From Hortaea werneckii (taxonomy: Eukaryota; Ascomycota; Dothideomycetes; Mycosphaerellales; Teratosphaeriaceae), in assembly GCA_037044905.1 (NCBI GenBank), contig JBAOKB010000179.1:62001-126000 (forward strand): a DNA stretch of 64,000 bases, given 5' to 3'. Positions 21,701 through 32,971 of this stretch are shown in pieces. The notes under the pieces were generated by a model. That model searched no databases, was not told the DNA's origin, and saw only the letters and a program-made list of their open reading frames with translations. Position 1 is the stretch's first letter; every line of letters starts with the position of its first letter. The translations under genes and the position numbers were made by a program.

Positions 21701-22292
21701 GCGGCTCGTCCTGCCGGGAGACGCTGCCAACCCTGCCGTTCCTATTCCACATGCTAGCATCGCCTCCAGTATGGCTCGAGAAGGTACGAGACCGGACCTG
21801 TGGGCTCGCGCCACCGGCCAGCGGACTGTTTGGGGAGGAGTCTGCCAGTGCAGCTTGCTGGGCCGACTTCTGATTTTGATAGAATTGCTTGGCCTCAACA
21901 AGGCTCATCTGCTTCTCGAGATGGTAGTTGTAGTGTGGTGTCTTGCGCTGCTTGTCGCGCGGCAGGAGGCCTTTGGCGGAGGCTGGCATACCGTCGTCGA
22001 CGGTGATGGTGGGCTCCGCGCTCTTGGCCTGTTGTTGCACCGGCTCGCCTTCCCTTCCATCGCTCGTGGAGTTGGACACGCTCTCCTGTAGGTCTTGCGT
22101 CGCTCTCCGTGCGAGGCTAGTGCTTTCGTGCAGCTGCTCTTCGCCCTCTACATCTTGCAACTCTTCGTCATCATCTTCGGCGGTGTCGGACGAGACGGCG
22201 TAGGAACCCATCTCGCTGTCGTCGTCGTCCGAATCGGCGTGGGTCAGAGAGTGCGGCGGGAACGAGGGCGGCATGGCGCTGCGTTGCATCAT
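18774..22292 (-). CDS. AMD1: AMP deaminase
   Basis: Converts AMP to IMP and ammonia in purine nucleotide balance; cytosolic. Intronless. The first in-frame ATG is at 22292, giving 1172 residues (frame upstream of it offers only GTG). The N-terminal ~370 residues are acidic and Ser/Gln-rich. The TIM-barrel deaminase domain carries the zinc-ligand motif VDTHVHHSACMNQKHL (about residues 486-501), the LRPHCGEAGD motif, and SLSTDDPLQFAFTKEPLIEE (about residues 830-849), the AMPD signature with metal and substrate residues. The last ~230 residues are a disordered Gln/Pro/Ser tail. Animal enzymes are shorter (700-900), and long disordered extensions are common in filamentous fungi. It is tandem with the amino acid permease gene, 620 bp downstream of that gene's stop. 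Confidence 0.96.
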   Translation of the reverse strand: MMQRSAMPPSFPPHSLTHADSDDDDSEMGSYAVSSDTAEDDDEELQDVEGEEQLHESTSLARRATQDLQESVSNSTSDGREGEPVQQQAKSAEPTITVDDGMPASAKGLLPRDKQRKTPHYNYHLEKQMSLVEAKQFYQNQKSAQQAALADSSPNSPLAGGASPQVRSRTFSSHTGGDASMWNRNGRVGSVSRQDEPQVTPMPSGSAGEASQNAPSAGVQTQTNGTQTPTGANDPLVTADKAAQAHSLHPKLPHESKPLLEKEGIHGAGAGVGLDAMNDSSVTSELHAIYSNIQKVLDLRHKYIRLSLQGPDDNPRDQPGWNLYPPYPDQAAQDGNDAKPSGQRSQTNSQNNSPGHTPGQTPRIKPRKGRKYGQDIGEDFSLDDCLPVPGPAEMTYKLDENGVYQVYENQHSLEMNEPIVQIPTIREFYIDLDTILSISSDGPSKSFAFRRLQYLEGKFNLYVLLNEYQEVADTKAVPHRDFYNVRKVDTHVHHSACMNQKHLLRFIKSKMKKSPDEVVLFRDGKHLTLREVFESIKLTAYDLSIDTLDMHAHTDSFHRFDKFNLKYNPIGESRLRTIFLKTDNFIHGRYLAEITKEVMSDLESSKYQMVEWRISIYGRTLDEWDKLAAWVVDNKLFSHNVRWLIQIPRLYDVYKSNGNCESFDEIVVNLFQPLFEATQNPSKHPKLHIFLQRVIGFDSVDDESKTERRIYRKFPLPRDWNTPQNPPYSYWIYYLFANIASLNVWRKQRGFNTFALRPHCGEAGDTDHLAAAVLCCHSISHGLLLRKVPLLQYIFYLEQIGVAMSPLSNNALFLAYERNPFLQYFRRGLNVSLSTDDPLQFAFTKEPLIEEYAVAAQIYKLSAVDMCELAKHSVLQSGFEHDVKRKWLGEQYYFPGVSGNDMAKVNVPNIREAFRHETLQLELNMIERYTRPPAAQQQALSSQLHASNHGQPGPGGNIAAGSTVPGPPSDTQSHKSYASTSNMLGIDPATYRAGGTNYINPNQVATPQSYMQAPRSVPQDVGEKKSQAPPGRDSGSLAFQSPTSFTGGQHMPPQPPEPASSMASQHTTTLAAGPEHRLTQAPAPPSASFAGMSVSANEPKYFPGVLASGQRRKSSVTKSTSGNAVPGTTEDENAIASSVDSLPSRSAGGGSQASSPQADRKGKKRESGTSNV

Positions 22293-22912
22293 ATTGCCGA
22301 CCACAGCAGCGGTGCTCTGATGAGCACAGTGATGTGACGAGGTCCGGTGCTAGGTGTGATGGTTGTTGAGACGGCGTAGGTGGTACTGCGCTGGTTGATT
22401 CTTACACAATCCCCGTTACATCCGCAACGCGCCCAAGGAGCAGAGAGATTAGGCGCCCAGTCTCACAGGAAGTGCGGCCAAGAGAAAGGATAATATAATG
22501 TGTACGGTGTGACCTACCAGTCCCGCTGTACCTTTCTAGGTATGTCTTACAGCAGAGTGTCAGCGTTTACCGCGCGCGCATTCATCCAACCTACTAGTAC
22601 ATAGTACCTACCCACCAGCAACCTCCGTGCCTACCGCTTTGCTTCGGAGAGTCGCGTTCAAGAAATCTGCAACGGCTCCACCTAAACTCAGCTGCACGGT
22701 TCAATATCGGCACTCAACTCCAGACAACCCCATTTCACCATGTGGGACAGATCAGGATCACGTCCGTCGTGGTTAGGTTGGTCAGTTGATGTGACATCGA
22801 CCAGGAGAACAAAGAGCATCAGATATGTTTTTTATTCTGTATAGACTGCTGTGCTCATTATCAATAATCTCTTGACTTTCACTACGAACTTCGCAACACC
22901 ATGCATGCCCTT
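22293..22912. promoter_or_regulatory. Upstream region of AMP deaminase
   Basis: 620 bp between the permease stop and the AMP deaminase start, both minus strand. No coding frame supported. Confidence 0.45.
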
Positions 22913-24699
22913 CTATGCGAGCCAGAACCAGAACTTCTCCAACCAGTTCTTCGCCACAGGTGGAACATCCATAGCCTCTAGCTCGTCCATCTCCCTCTTG
23001 CCAGTCAAGCAGTCAATGTCTTGAACCTTGTGGCCGAACTTCATGAAATGTCCTACCCATGCCTTTGCCACGGGCCCCGCCTGGAACTGACCATCCCACG
23101 ACCTCTCCTTCACAACGTGGTAAGTGCTCATCCAGATCTTGTGGCCCAGGTACAGACCGAAGAAGATCGGAATTGTAATGTAGGCGGCAAGGAAGTCGGA
23201 TACACTCCAATTGTCGGGGAAGAATACTTGGAAGCCATTCGTCAAGGTCAAGACTGTGATCAGGAACAACGTGAACTGCGTTGCATATGGTTGAAGAGGT
23301 GTTCGGAATGGCAGGACTTTCATCATGCCATTAAACGACATGGCCTTCCTAAACCGCAGGTAGGTGATCATGACCACGATCCAGGCAATGTAACCCGAGA
23401 TGGTGGAGATGTTGCTGAACCAATTGAACACCTGAGCACCAGAGTTGCTGACATTCAGGAAACCCAGGCACCCGAACAACCAAGTAGCCATCACTGCGGC
23501 CCACGGAACACCCTTCTTTGTGGTGGAAGAGAAGAACTTGGGCGCCTGCTTGTTCAATGCCATCGAGTACAGCACACGTGAGCCAGAGTACAGGAATGCG
23601 TTTCCAGCTGACCAAGCAGATGTCAGGATCGCGGCGTTGATGATGTGGTTGAGGACGGGAATGCCGGCCCTCTGAATACCAATGACGAAGGGACTGGCGC
23701 TGGCATTCGACTCGCCGGAAAGCAATTGGCTGTCGTTAAAAGGGACGATGACACCGATGGACAGCGATCCCAACCCGTAGAAGATAGCGAGACGCCACAC
23801 GTATCGCTTGGCAGCCTTCGGGATGTTACGGCGTGGAGCAACGGTCTCACCTGCCGCGAGAGCGATCAGCTCAGGGGAGGTAATGAACGCAAAACCGGCG
23901 CGCACGAAAGCTGTCCAGTACGCCAAGAAGCGCCCAGTCGACCCATCGACGAGGTAGGGATTGAAGGCGCCAGGATTGTTGGGTTCCCAGTATCTGAAGC
24001 CTATCCTTCCTTGATCCGGACCACCGCCGAAGAACAAAACGATGGACAGAATGATCAAGCCAGTTATACTGATGAGCTTGATACTTGCGAACCAAAATTC
24101 TGCTTCGCCAAAGATGTCGACCGCGATGATGTTCAGGAGCAGAATGACGACCAGAATGATTGCGATCCATACGGCGACCGGCACCGCGGTTGTCCAATAT
24201 TGCAGTACGATGGCTCCTGCTGTTACTTCGGCGGCCACAAGAATTGCATAGGCATACCAATAATTCTAATAATGTATTAACGGTCGGTCATGGGAGCGCA
24301 ATAGGAATGACTGCAACCTACCCAACCATCTGCAAATGCCAACGAGGGATCGACAGACCGTCCAACGAAATACGGCAACGAGATGCCCCGCATAGGGAGA
24401 TAAGTGACGATTTCAGCCAGGTTGTTCATCACCACCCACACAACGAACATCATTGTGCAATAGCCCATGAATAACGGCGCAGGGCCGACAGTCGATAAAA
24501 TGACACCAGAGCCAACGAAGAGACCGGTTCCGATCGCACCACCAAGGGCCAGGAACTGAATGTGACGACTCTTCAAGCCACGTTCGAGTTGTTGTGAGCT
24601 GTCGAGGTCGACCTCCCCGACGCCTGAGGAGACGGTCTTGGTGATGGCATCGTTAGGCTCATCGAAGGATCCCTTTTCGACCATGCTGCCGCTGCCCAT
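22913..24699 (-). CDS. Amino acid permease, YAT/AAP family
   Basis: Plasma-membrane proton/amino-acid symporter of the fungal APC superfamily. Two exons, 24322-24699 and 22913-24265, joined across a 56-nt intron (donor GTAGGT, acceptor TTAG) to give 576 residues, a usual length. The cytosolic N-terminus is followed by the family signature LGGAIGTGLFVGSG in helix 1 (near residue 53), GISLPYFVGRSVDPSLAFADGW after helix 3, and NYWYAYAILVAAEVTAGAIV across the splice junction. About twelve hydrophobic segments are visible. The C-terminus ends WLEKFWFWLA, an aromatic tail of the kind needed for surface sorting in yeast permeases. Substrate cannot be assigned from sequence alone. Confidence 0.92.
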
Positions 24700-26467
24700 G
24701 GTCGATTCGTCGAGTTTCGTTGTCGTTGGTGTCTACTCAAGTCACGGTTGCAGCCGCGATGCAGAGCCTTCCAGGAGGGGCCGGGCGCCCGATGTGGCAA
24801 AGTGAAGAGACTTCTGACAGAGATGTCTAGATAATCGAATGCGAATTCAGCTTCGCAGTCTTGTAGAAGGGATACTGCAATATCAAAGGCTGAATACCGA
24901 TGCTTGAGATGGTATTTTATCAACGTGAAGCATCCAGACTCTGGCGGTTGGCGACGGCTCAATATTCTGGTGAATGGACTTGATTCCTACCACCCTCCAC
25001 ATGTGCGATAGCAAGAGTCCCGAAAAGGGAAAGTGCGGAGCTTCTAATGCCGGGTCACGGCTGCCCTTGCGGGGGAATCCCCAGTTTTCTGGCAAACCGC
25101 CGCAGTAGATACGGGAGCAGACTGACATATTCATGATTAAACAAGCCCGCCCGCGTCGCCCATTCGCCAAGGAGCCTATCTATGTTCACCTCCTGCAATC
25201 TGATGATGACAAGTGATGCTGATAGTAAACGGCACCATACTGGAGCGGCACAGTCGGTGAGAACAGGCTGAGACAGCCCTAAGATAGAAAAAAATTACAG
25301 CACGTGCGGCTGCGTCTAAGGCACTGGCCTCGAGTTGGGTGGGCGCTGGCTGGAAGCGGCTCGACTCCTACGCCATACGATATCTGCAGGTGCATGCGCG
25401 ATACACGCTTCGGTGGCTTCCAGAAAGAAGCGAGTGCATCCGCTTCCATTGCCGGCCCCGAGGTCACAAACCCAACATCGTTCTGAACCTTGGAGACAAG
25501 ACATGGGTTAAATAAGCGATAGCTTCCCTCCAACCCGCCAACATGGCTGCATAACCATTGTTCTTAGTCAAGTCAACGTAATTGAAATGGCTTTTCTGGG
25601 GAGAAGCACGCCTCCAACCCCTCCATGTTTAGCTTTCCCTCAGTCCACCCTCTCACGCTTATGCACAACCGTCATGGCGGCTAATCAGGCATGCTCCTGT
25701 TTGATCGAAGTCCAGGAAAAGCCTTTCAGCCTTCTATCTCACCGTTGCTTTGCCGTCTCTTCTATTTGAGTGGTCATTCCGAGGGCGGAGAAGGCATACC
25801 GTTAGCATGGCTCTTTGTCCGGCGTCTTGATATCACATTGGAACGTCTTCGTACTGCGATCGTCAAATTCATCGTAGACATGTGGTCAGAGATTTGACGT
25901 GCCGTCCTTCAAAGCATCGATTAGCACTGGGGTCAAGCATTCTTGTCCCGGTGCACCAAGGAACGCTTGGCGGTAGACAGCCCTCCGCCAATATAGACCC
26001 ACGGGGAAACCCCACAATAAAACCACATGGCAGTACACATTACATAGTACAGTGTGAATTTCGCTGAGCTTCCAAAAAGCTTCGCGGAGATCAACCTAGA
26101 AACGCTAGTGATGCCCGTGAGTATGCGAAACAATCGCTGATATAATATTCAAATCCGCAAAATCAGACCTGGCATAAACACTCGAAACTACAGCGCAAGA
26201 ATACTCTCGCTATCGTACATTCGAAAGGGATGGCTTTCAAGAGCCTTTATGATAAGAGACTCTCGTTTTCACCGCCCATTGTGCCGTTGACTGGAGAAAG
26301 CCAGCCATTGTGACCAGATCCTTGACAAGGAAAGGCCTGGCCAGAGCAATGCCTTGACCACTCCGCGGGGTCACGGTATCATTCCTGACTCTGCTCTCCA
26401 CTCGCTGTGCCGCAATAAGGTCAAACAATCAATTGATACTCACTTTGAGATCGTCTCGCTGCGACTC
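24700..26467. other. Gene-free 1.8 kb stretch
   Basis: Upstream of the permease and 3' of the TspO gene. I read both strands and found only short frames with no motifs. A stretch around 25311-25375 resembles part of a tRNA (see rejected items). Otherwise nothing seen. Confidence 0.45.
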
Positions 26468-27131
26468 TTACGGCCGCTCATCAACGTATTTGGTATCCTT
26501 GCTCTTCTTGTCCTTTGGAATCTCCTTGCTACCAAAGTCCCAGTTGTTCAAGTACCCAGCACCTGCGCTCAGGTACGTAGCAAAACCCAGCCATGCCATG
26601 TAGGGTGCAAGACACCAACCCGCGACCTCGTCGACCTGACCCCAAATGTATGTGAGATATCCTGTCACTCCCACGAGAGCGGCGAGGTCAACCGTGGCTT
26701 CGATAGGACGCTTGAAACGGAAGAAGATCGGCATCCAGATGAGGTTCAGACCCAGCTGAATCGTATAGAGAGTGGCTCCTTGCTATGCTCGCCATGTCAG
26801 AGACTCCAATCATGAATAGTGACAATAACCACACAGGCCTTCCTACCTTGGCCAGAAGCACCTTCTTCGCGTCGAAACTGCCCACGCCTACATTCCACGC
26901 GCGATACGCCGCATATCCCATGAGGCCGTATAGCAGCGTCCACACCGGACCAAACACCTGCGGCGGAGGGCGAAGAGGTGGCTGGCGGAGCTCGAGATAC
27001 GTCCTCTGGGTCTCTTTCGGTCGCGTGGAGAAGCCTACAGCGGTGCCTGCTGCGATGGGCAGAAGAATGGCTGCTGCAGGATGCTCGAAGGTAATCGAGG
27101 GCAGTGTCAGGGACGGGATATAGGTAGTCAT
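26468..27131 (-). CDS. TSPO: TspO/MBR family translocator protein
   Basis: Five-helix membrane protein of the TspO/peripheral benzodiazepine receptor family, known to bind tetrapyrroles and sterols and usually found in mitochondrial outer or ER membranes. Two exons, 26847-27131 and 26468-26782, give 199 residues. The intron uses donor GTAGGA and acceptor ATAG so that ...KVLLAK joins QGATLYTIQL. Family marks are PPLRPPPQVFGPVWTLLYGL (the PPxWxFxxxWxxLY-type motif), GYAAYRAWNVG, and the helix QLGLNLIWMPIFFRFKRP. Then come AWLGFATYLSAGAGYLN and the basic tail EIPKDKKSKD. The tail is longer than in bacterial TspO. Divergent from the phospholipase C gene. Confidence 0.92.
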
Positions 27132-27658
27132 GGTTGTCAGTCTGTAGTTGGCCGAACTGCGCACGGCTGCGAGCAATGAGTCTTGCTTATATACCACTCT
27201 GAGCGCGCAGATGAAGCGTTCGCGATGAGGCCTCGGCCGGCTGCGGACGTGGATGGACGAAGTTTACCTAAACAATGACGTCAGAAGGAGGGCTCAAAGG
27301 CCAAGTTTAAGGGGTGATTTAATTCACAAATACCTGCCTCTCTGCCAAGGCAAGGCTACTGATTGCGATAACGACCAGTCAGTTGTTGCAGTGGTGGTAC
27401 TGCTCGTTTCCTGGCATGATGGATGCCCGACGTACGACATTGAAGTTTGCTACTTTCACCGGTGATAATTGCTGCGTCGACGCTCGCTTACAGGAAGGAA
27501 GTGCTGCGCCACCAAGCGGCCACCCATTCTGACTTGAGCTGAAGAGAGGATTGATAAATATTTGCAAACCCTCGAGTACGACTGGAGAAGGACGTGCCAT
27601 GACCAGCACAAGTGACCGGATCTAAACATTAGACTTAAGTCAGCTAGCCACAACGACA
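27132..27658. promoter_or_regulatory. Divergent promoter region between TSPO and PLC
   Basis: 527 bp between the two start codons; no coding frame supported. Confidence 0.5.
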
Positions 27659-29564
27659 ATGTCCACTGAGGCCGCAATGCCGGCTGCCGCAAAGCTCACG
27701 CTCTCGCCGTCGGTCATTGAGCACGCCAAACTCGCTTTTGAGCAGCAGAAGCTTTCACGGCCAGATATAGGAAGCTTCGAATCGTTCTTGAATGCCTTAG
27801 CGGATCAGGACGCCTCTGCACCTCTTCCCCTAGAGAACGAGACCAGTCACCCAATTTCTCATTACTTTATCTCCAGTAGCCACAACACCTATCTTACTGG
27901 CAACCAGCTCTGGAGCCGCTCCAGTACTGATGCTTACAAGGATGTGCTAAAGCGCGGGTGTCGATGCATCGAGATTGACGTATGGGATGGAGGATCGTCG
28001 TCCTCGTCTTCTTCGTCTTCGTCAGACAATGAGGGCAAAGACCGGGAAGAAGCTGATGTCAACAATCTAGCAAGCCTGGTGAAAAGAGGTCTGGGAAGAC
28101 TGCGCTCGCGGGCAGATTCCGATGTTCCAACCCCAGCCAAAGATGTCAGCGCCACGGACTCTCCTGCCGCCAATGACGAGATGATGCCGACGCCATGGCG
28201 GACCGAATCAGGGCGGGATGAGCCACGAGTCCTACATGGTTATACCGCTACGAAGGAGATACCTTTCAGGAAGGTGTGCGAAGTGATCCGAGACTATGCC
28301 TTCCGAACAACCGACCTGCCCTTGATTGTAAGCTTGGAAGTACATTGCAGCCCTCCACAGCAGGAGATCATGGTCGAGATCATGAGAGACTACTGGCAGC
28401 AATATCTAGTACCTGTTCCTAATGAGTACTCTGATACCACTCCTTTGCCGGTGCTTGAAACGCTTCGGAAACGCATCTTGGTGAAGGTGAAGTATTCTCC
28501 ACCAGAGAAAGCCGCATCGCAGAAGACGCTCGCTACAAAGAGATCTCGTGCAAGATCAGACACCAGTGCATCTACAGATGATGACAATGAACAGGCCGAC
28601 ACCTCAAAGAAAGGGAAGATATGCGCGGCACTTAGCAAGCTGGGTATCTACACCAGGAGCTACCACTTCCATTCACTCGATCAAGCGGAGGCAGAAATCC
28701 CAACACACATCTTCTCCTTGTCTGAAAAGAAGTTGATGGCGATGCAAGAAGAGTGTCATGGGGCTTTGTTCAAACACAATATGAAGTATCTGATGCGTGC
28801 ATACCCAAAAGGCACCCGCGTACGCTCATCGAATCTTGATCCAGCACCTTTCTGGCGACAGGGCATCCAGATTGTCGCCTTGAACTGGCAGCAGATGAAC
28901 GCAGCGATGATGTTGAACGAGGCCATGTTCGCAGGCACCGGTGGATGGGTGCTGAAGCCGCACGATTACCGCATGGAGCAGCCTGATACCGCGCCGACCA
29001 GACGCAGACGCCTCGACATGTCGGTGAAGTTACTGGCTGCTCAGGGCTTGGGCGTGGACGCCAAAAGCCCACCGACCGCTTACGTGAAGTGCGAGCTTCA
29101 TGTACAGAGTGAGTTGCGAGCACAGATGCCTAAAGACGGCAAAAGTAAAGGCGGAGAGTGGAAACGCCGGTCAGCATCCAAGGAATCGTGTGATCCAAAC
29201 TTTCGAGGCGAAGTTCTACAGTTCGAAGGCGTAGAGGATGCGGATCCAGAATTGAGTTTTGTCAGGTCAGTGATTCCGAATACTGCATGCGTGCCCCTGC
29301 TCTTGTGTCGTCTGGCTCGCACCCATGAGCGACGTTGAGTCGACATACTGGCAGCATCGTGTATGAACTTTCCTTAAGGCTGACCATCTCCACAGGATCA
29401 AAGTCATGGACGACGTTTCATACCAAAAAGATAGGCTGCTTGGGTGGGTTTGTTACCGGCTGGATCGATTCCCTCAAGGCTTGCGTCTCTTGTGGTTGAA
29501 AGGCGAGGACGCAAAAGCTAACAGCGCCGCGCTCCTGATTGAATCGGATCTGTCGTACGCGTAG
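27659..29564 (+). CDS. PLC1: Phosphoinositide-specific phospholipase C
   Basis: Hydrolyses PIP2 to IP3 and diacylglycerol at the membrane. Two exons, 27659-29265 and 29396-29564, join in frame (VR-IKVMDDVSYQ) for 591 residues. The X domain begins near residue 65 with HYFISSSHNTYLTGNQL, catalytic His75, then RGCRCIEIDVWDGG. After an insertion of ~70 Ser/acid-rich residues it continues VLHGYTATKEIPF, which holds the second catalytic His. The Y domain (LSKLGIYTRSYHF ... GIQIVALNWQQMNAAMMLNE ... GGWVLKPHDYR) follows a charged linker. A C2 domain (SVKLLAAQGLG ... AYVKCELHV ... LLGWVCYRLDRFPQGLRLLW) completes the protein. No EF-hand or PH domain is visible in the short N-terminus. A further exon beyond 29564 is not needed. 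Confidence 0.93.
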
Positions 29565-31852
29565 GTGCAGGGCCACATCGTACATTGCTCGGAAGCGTTG
29601 ATGTGGCTCAGAGTCCATCATCCGCAATACGAGGTCTTCCAGAGAGTCTGAGTGCCGTGTTCCCGTTTAACAGTCTTAGCGGACAGAGAAATATAGTTTA
29701 CAAGTGTGCATGCTATCACAACTCCCCTAGTTGTTGCAATGTCGAAGACCGACAAACGAATATGTTTCAGTTCCACAAAAAGAGAGACCAGAGCCGCCTT
29801 TCCAAACGGGTCCCACCGGGCGTCACCCTCGTGCCATGCTGTGCTGCCGGCACTTACTAGCGCAGAGAAGTCCAATGCCAGCGCCCAAGCGAGGACGACC
29901 GAGTGCAGATCCGGCGCCAGTGTCCATCCATGGCCTACATGATACATAACCCTACTACTTTTACTTCCCGGCTGCGAGTCGCTAGTGTAACTCGCCGAGG
30001 CAGTAGCGCGTTGGCATAGTCCGGGTCCAAAGACCACTAGCTACCTACGAGCAGTCCACAGTACCAGTCGTGGACGGCTACTATTTGCCTCACCGACAAG
30101 TTGGAATACCGGGCGGATGGGGTTCGTGCGAGTTGACAAGACACAAGTCGACGCCGTCTCACCCGGCATCCAGGTTTTCATGTTGTATCGTGTACTTGAT
30201 TTGCTTCCAAGCCCTCGGCTGAGCGTTTGCATAGCATTGGACTGTCTTTTCACTTCTCGAGGTGAAGGGACTATCATGTAGGAACCCATTGACGCTTCCA
30301 GAGTTGGAGAGTCTCATAGCTGGTCACTGGAACGCTGCGGGAGGACATCGTAAGCTCTTCGATGTCCCACACCATTGATGGCGACCCAAGAGTCTCCACC
30401 GATCGGTTCCTGTGTCAGTACTCATTGATCTGTACGCGAATGACCGTCATTCTATCGACGTTTCAACCGCATCAATGTGGCGCTTGCTCCCAATCTACCA
30501 TATAGTGAGCGCATTGGCATCTGGACGCTCATCTTTTGCAATAGCTCACGCTCGGCTGCCCATTTCGAATGACATTGACTCGCCAAATCTCTGATGCAGC
30601 ATTGTTGACGTATCGACCTTCGAGAAGTTTAAGATCTCGGTGCCAAAGCCGCCATGACAAGATGACATGCAGCGGGAGGCTTTCCCCATGCCGCTTGCAG
30701 GGGGTTTGCACATGTGGGGATCTGCATGAGCTCCAGTCCATTGAAACGTTAAAACGTTCGCAGCCCAAATGTGACAAGTCGCAAGGGGGCGAGCGTATTA
30801 CAGTCTGAATTCAATCAGGAGCAGAGTCGTAGTCGTAGCAAATTTGACCGAATTGCCGTGGCCTGGCGTACGCCCGCGGCGGCGGCGGCGGCGTCGGCGG
30901 CGTCCTACCTCTCCTGCAATCACTAAACTTTGCTCGCGACCACGGGACTTGTTCGATGTCACCTGGTCCCATTCCGGGTCCCAGCATACACATCCTGGCT
31001 CCGTCTTACGATCTAGCCAGGACGACGGTGGCAGCAGTCGTAGTCATGTCACGGAATACCGCATCCCCAACCGGCCTCCTTCTTCGCTGAACTGCAGCCA
31101 CCGATTCACAGTCTTGCCTGCGACATCGCATCTTGTATCCATCGCCTCCGCGCGCGGCTGCTGTTGTGGGTCATGCTACCAAGCCGACCTGGTACATGAG
31201 ATGGTGGCCACGGCTGCTGGTGTGAGTGGACTGCCAGAGATGTGGGTTCTGATCTGCCACTTTACCCCCCTGGCCACCCTGCTCATTATGCAGGACGCCG
31301 AAAGTTCCTGCACAAGTCTGTTTCTGTTGGCGCGGTTCTCTCTCCCTCTCTCCTCATCAAAACAAAAGGTACTGTACGATTCGAGGGTCCAAAAACTGAT
31401 CAATCTGAGATTTGGCAACCAGGCACGTCGTGCCCACGCTGCTCCATCCGATAGCGCTATTCCTCGCTCGGCTGGTGTTACCAGGATCGCGTCGTGCTCG
31501 CGCATGAGACCGCAGAAGTCTGACCTTCTTCCCAGAGCATTGGAAAAAAAGGTCACCGCGTTTGAATGCAACAGCTTGCACGGACATCCTTTTTTTCCTC
31601 TCGCATTACGAAGTATCAGCGGCTTGCCGCACCGCCTTCCGTTATGTATTCCAAGTAACCTTGTACGCGAAAAATGGTGTAAGTTTAATGTGGATATAAG
31701 TACGAGCTCTTTGCTCCCCCTTCCGTCGCTACACCTCTCATATCCTGTCATTCCCCAATCGGCTTGCCTTTCGGTTTTTCCCTGCTCAAACCATCGCTGA
31801 CCATAATCACTGCGGACGCAATATTACAATCTTTTCTAAAGACCTTCTCCAC
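29565..31852. other. Gene-free 2.3 kb stretch before the zinc-knuckle gene
   Basis: Probably 3' of PLC plus promoter and leader of the small gene at 31853. It contains a CGG microsatellite (30876-30903) and strongly pyrimidine-rich sequence near 31700-31850. A 318-codon open frame (30844-31800) lacks an ATG start and any motif, and I do not accept it. Confidence 0.4.
30876..30903 (+). repeat. CGG triplet microsatellite
   Basis: Run of CGG/CGT triplets, seen directly. Confidence 0.8.
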
Positions 31853-32147
31853 ATGACGATGCCATACAATACGCAGCGCCGTGAAACCCTTTGCAGGCTC
31901 GGCATTGAGCAGCTACCTGCTATCATGGACGAGCCCGAGTGGGATGACCACCAACCAGTACAAGGCTTCCCGCACAGCTTACCAGTACGAACAATGCCAG
32001 TGAGTTTCGACTGCCTAGCGCTTGCCTTCCCTTTCTAACCATGATAAGGTACCCGGACGTCGGTGTCCTGCCTGCCTCTCTCGCGGCCAGACTGTCTGGG
32101 TGATTCCCGGCAAGCGATGTCCTCAGTGCGGCACCGAAGTCAACTGA
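31853..32147 (+). CDS. 81-residue double zinc-knuckle protein
   Basis: Two exons, 31853-31999 and 32049-32147, with a 49-nt intron (donor GTGAGT, acceptor ATAAG), give 81 residues. The N-terminal half has no motif beyond FPHSLPVRTMP. The C-terminal half contains two knuckles, CPAC and CPQCG, 14 residues apart, each embedded in a repeated phrase: VPGRRCPAC and IPGKRCPQC. Four cysteines in this spacing form a plausible zinc-ribbon site. The repeat and the clean in-frame splice argue for a real gene. A second Met at 31859 is an alternative start. I do not recognise a named family. Convergent with the F-box gene. Confidence 0.7.
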
Positions 32148-32971
32148 GAGACGAAACAGAGTGTGGCAACATTCCAAGAATTGCCCAAATCCACGACCAA
32201 AGTCGACACGCACCAATGCCTTTCCCTGTTGGTGCAGCTCCTAGATTGTTAACGAGGATACACTTACATCGAATGTCTGGAAACATCGCTCCTTCTTCTA
32301 CCAAATGGAAAGGTCATAGAGCAAGAGCTGCTGTATTTTTACTGGAGGGAAAGTAAGCCCGATGAAGTACGAATATCTCACTGGGAACATCATGGAAAGC
32401 ATGCGCAATGGGATTGCACTTTTTTGTATCATAGTATTGCAGGTTTTGGCACTGCTCGATAACCCGATTAAATTCTGCCAAGCTGCTTGTGTAGTTGCGT
32501 GCGTCCCATGCTACCAACCATACTATGGCGTCCGTAGCATTTCTCGGTGCTGGCCCACACACGTTCCCACTTTCCCTGTGTCTGGTCGTTCGCTTGCTCG
32601 TGCTTCCCTGCAGATCGTGCGAGCCTTGAGCCTCAGCAAGCCCCGCTTAGTGATACGTAGCGCTCGCGCTGCAGAAGGAGCCGATCTATGCTGGCCAAGG
32701 GCTTATTAGCCATGCGAACAATGCGGACGTATCCGAGACAATTCACTAGAGACATGTCAACAATGCGGGATCGTGCATAAGGTATAGGTCAGGTGAGTCG
32801 GAGTCTGGCCAATCGTGCTGTGTACATCCTTCATTATTAACTATCTTTCCAGCACGCCGCATGGATAGGATGGCTCTCCATGCGACGGCTTCTTGTGCAT
32901 ACAATCTCGCATAGACTCGATGGGTATATCCGCGGAACGCTGTAGATGTCGTCAAAGCCGTGCAATTGCGT
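32148..32971. other. Convergent 3' regions
   Basis: 824 bp between the ends of the zinc-knuckle and F-box genes. No coding frame supported. Confidence 0.45.

Noticed and set aside
25311..25375. tRNA-like stretch: GTCTAAGGC followed 46 nt later by GGCTCGACTCC (one mismatch to a B box)
   Set aside because: The T-arm stem does not pair and no acceptor stem can be formed, so it is not a functional tRNA. A decayed tRNA or SINE remnant cannot be excluded but is not supported.
30844..31800. 318-codon plus-strand frame
   Set aside because: Begins at TTG, includes an Arg run from a CGG microsatellite, and has no domain-like content. Treated as leader sequence.
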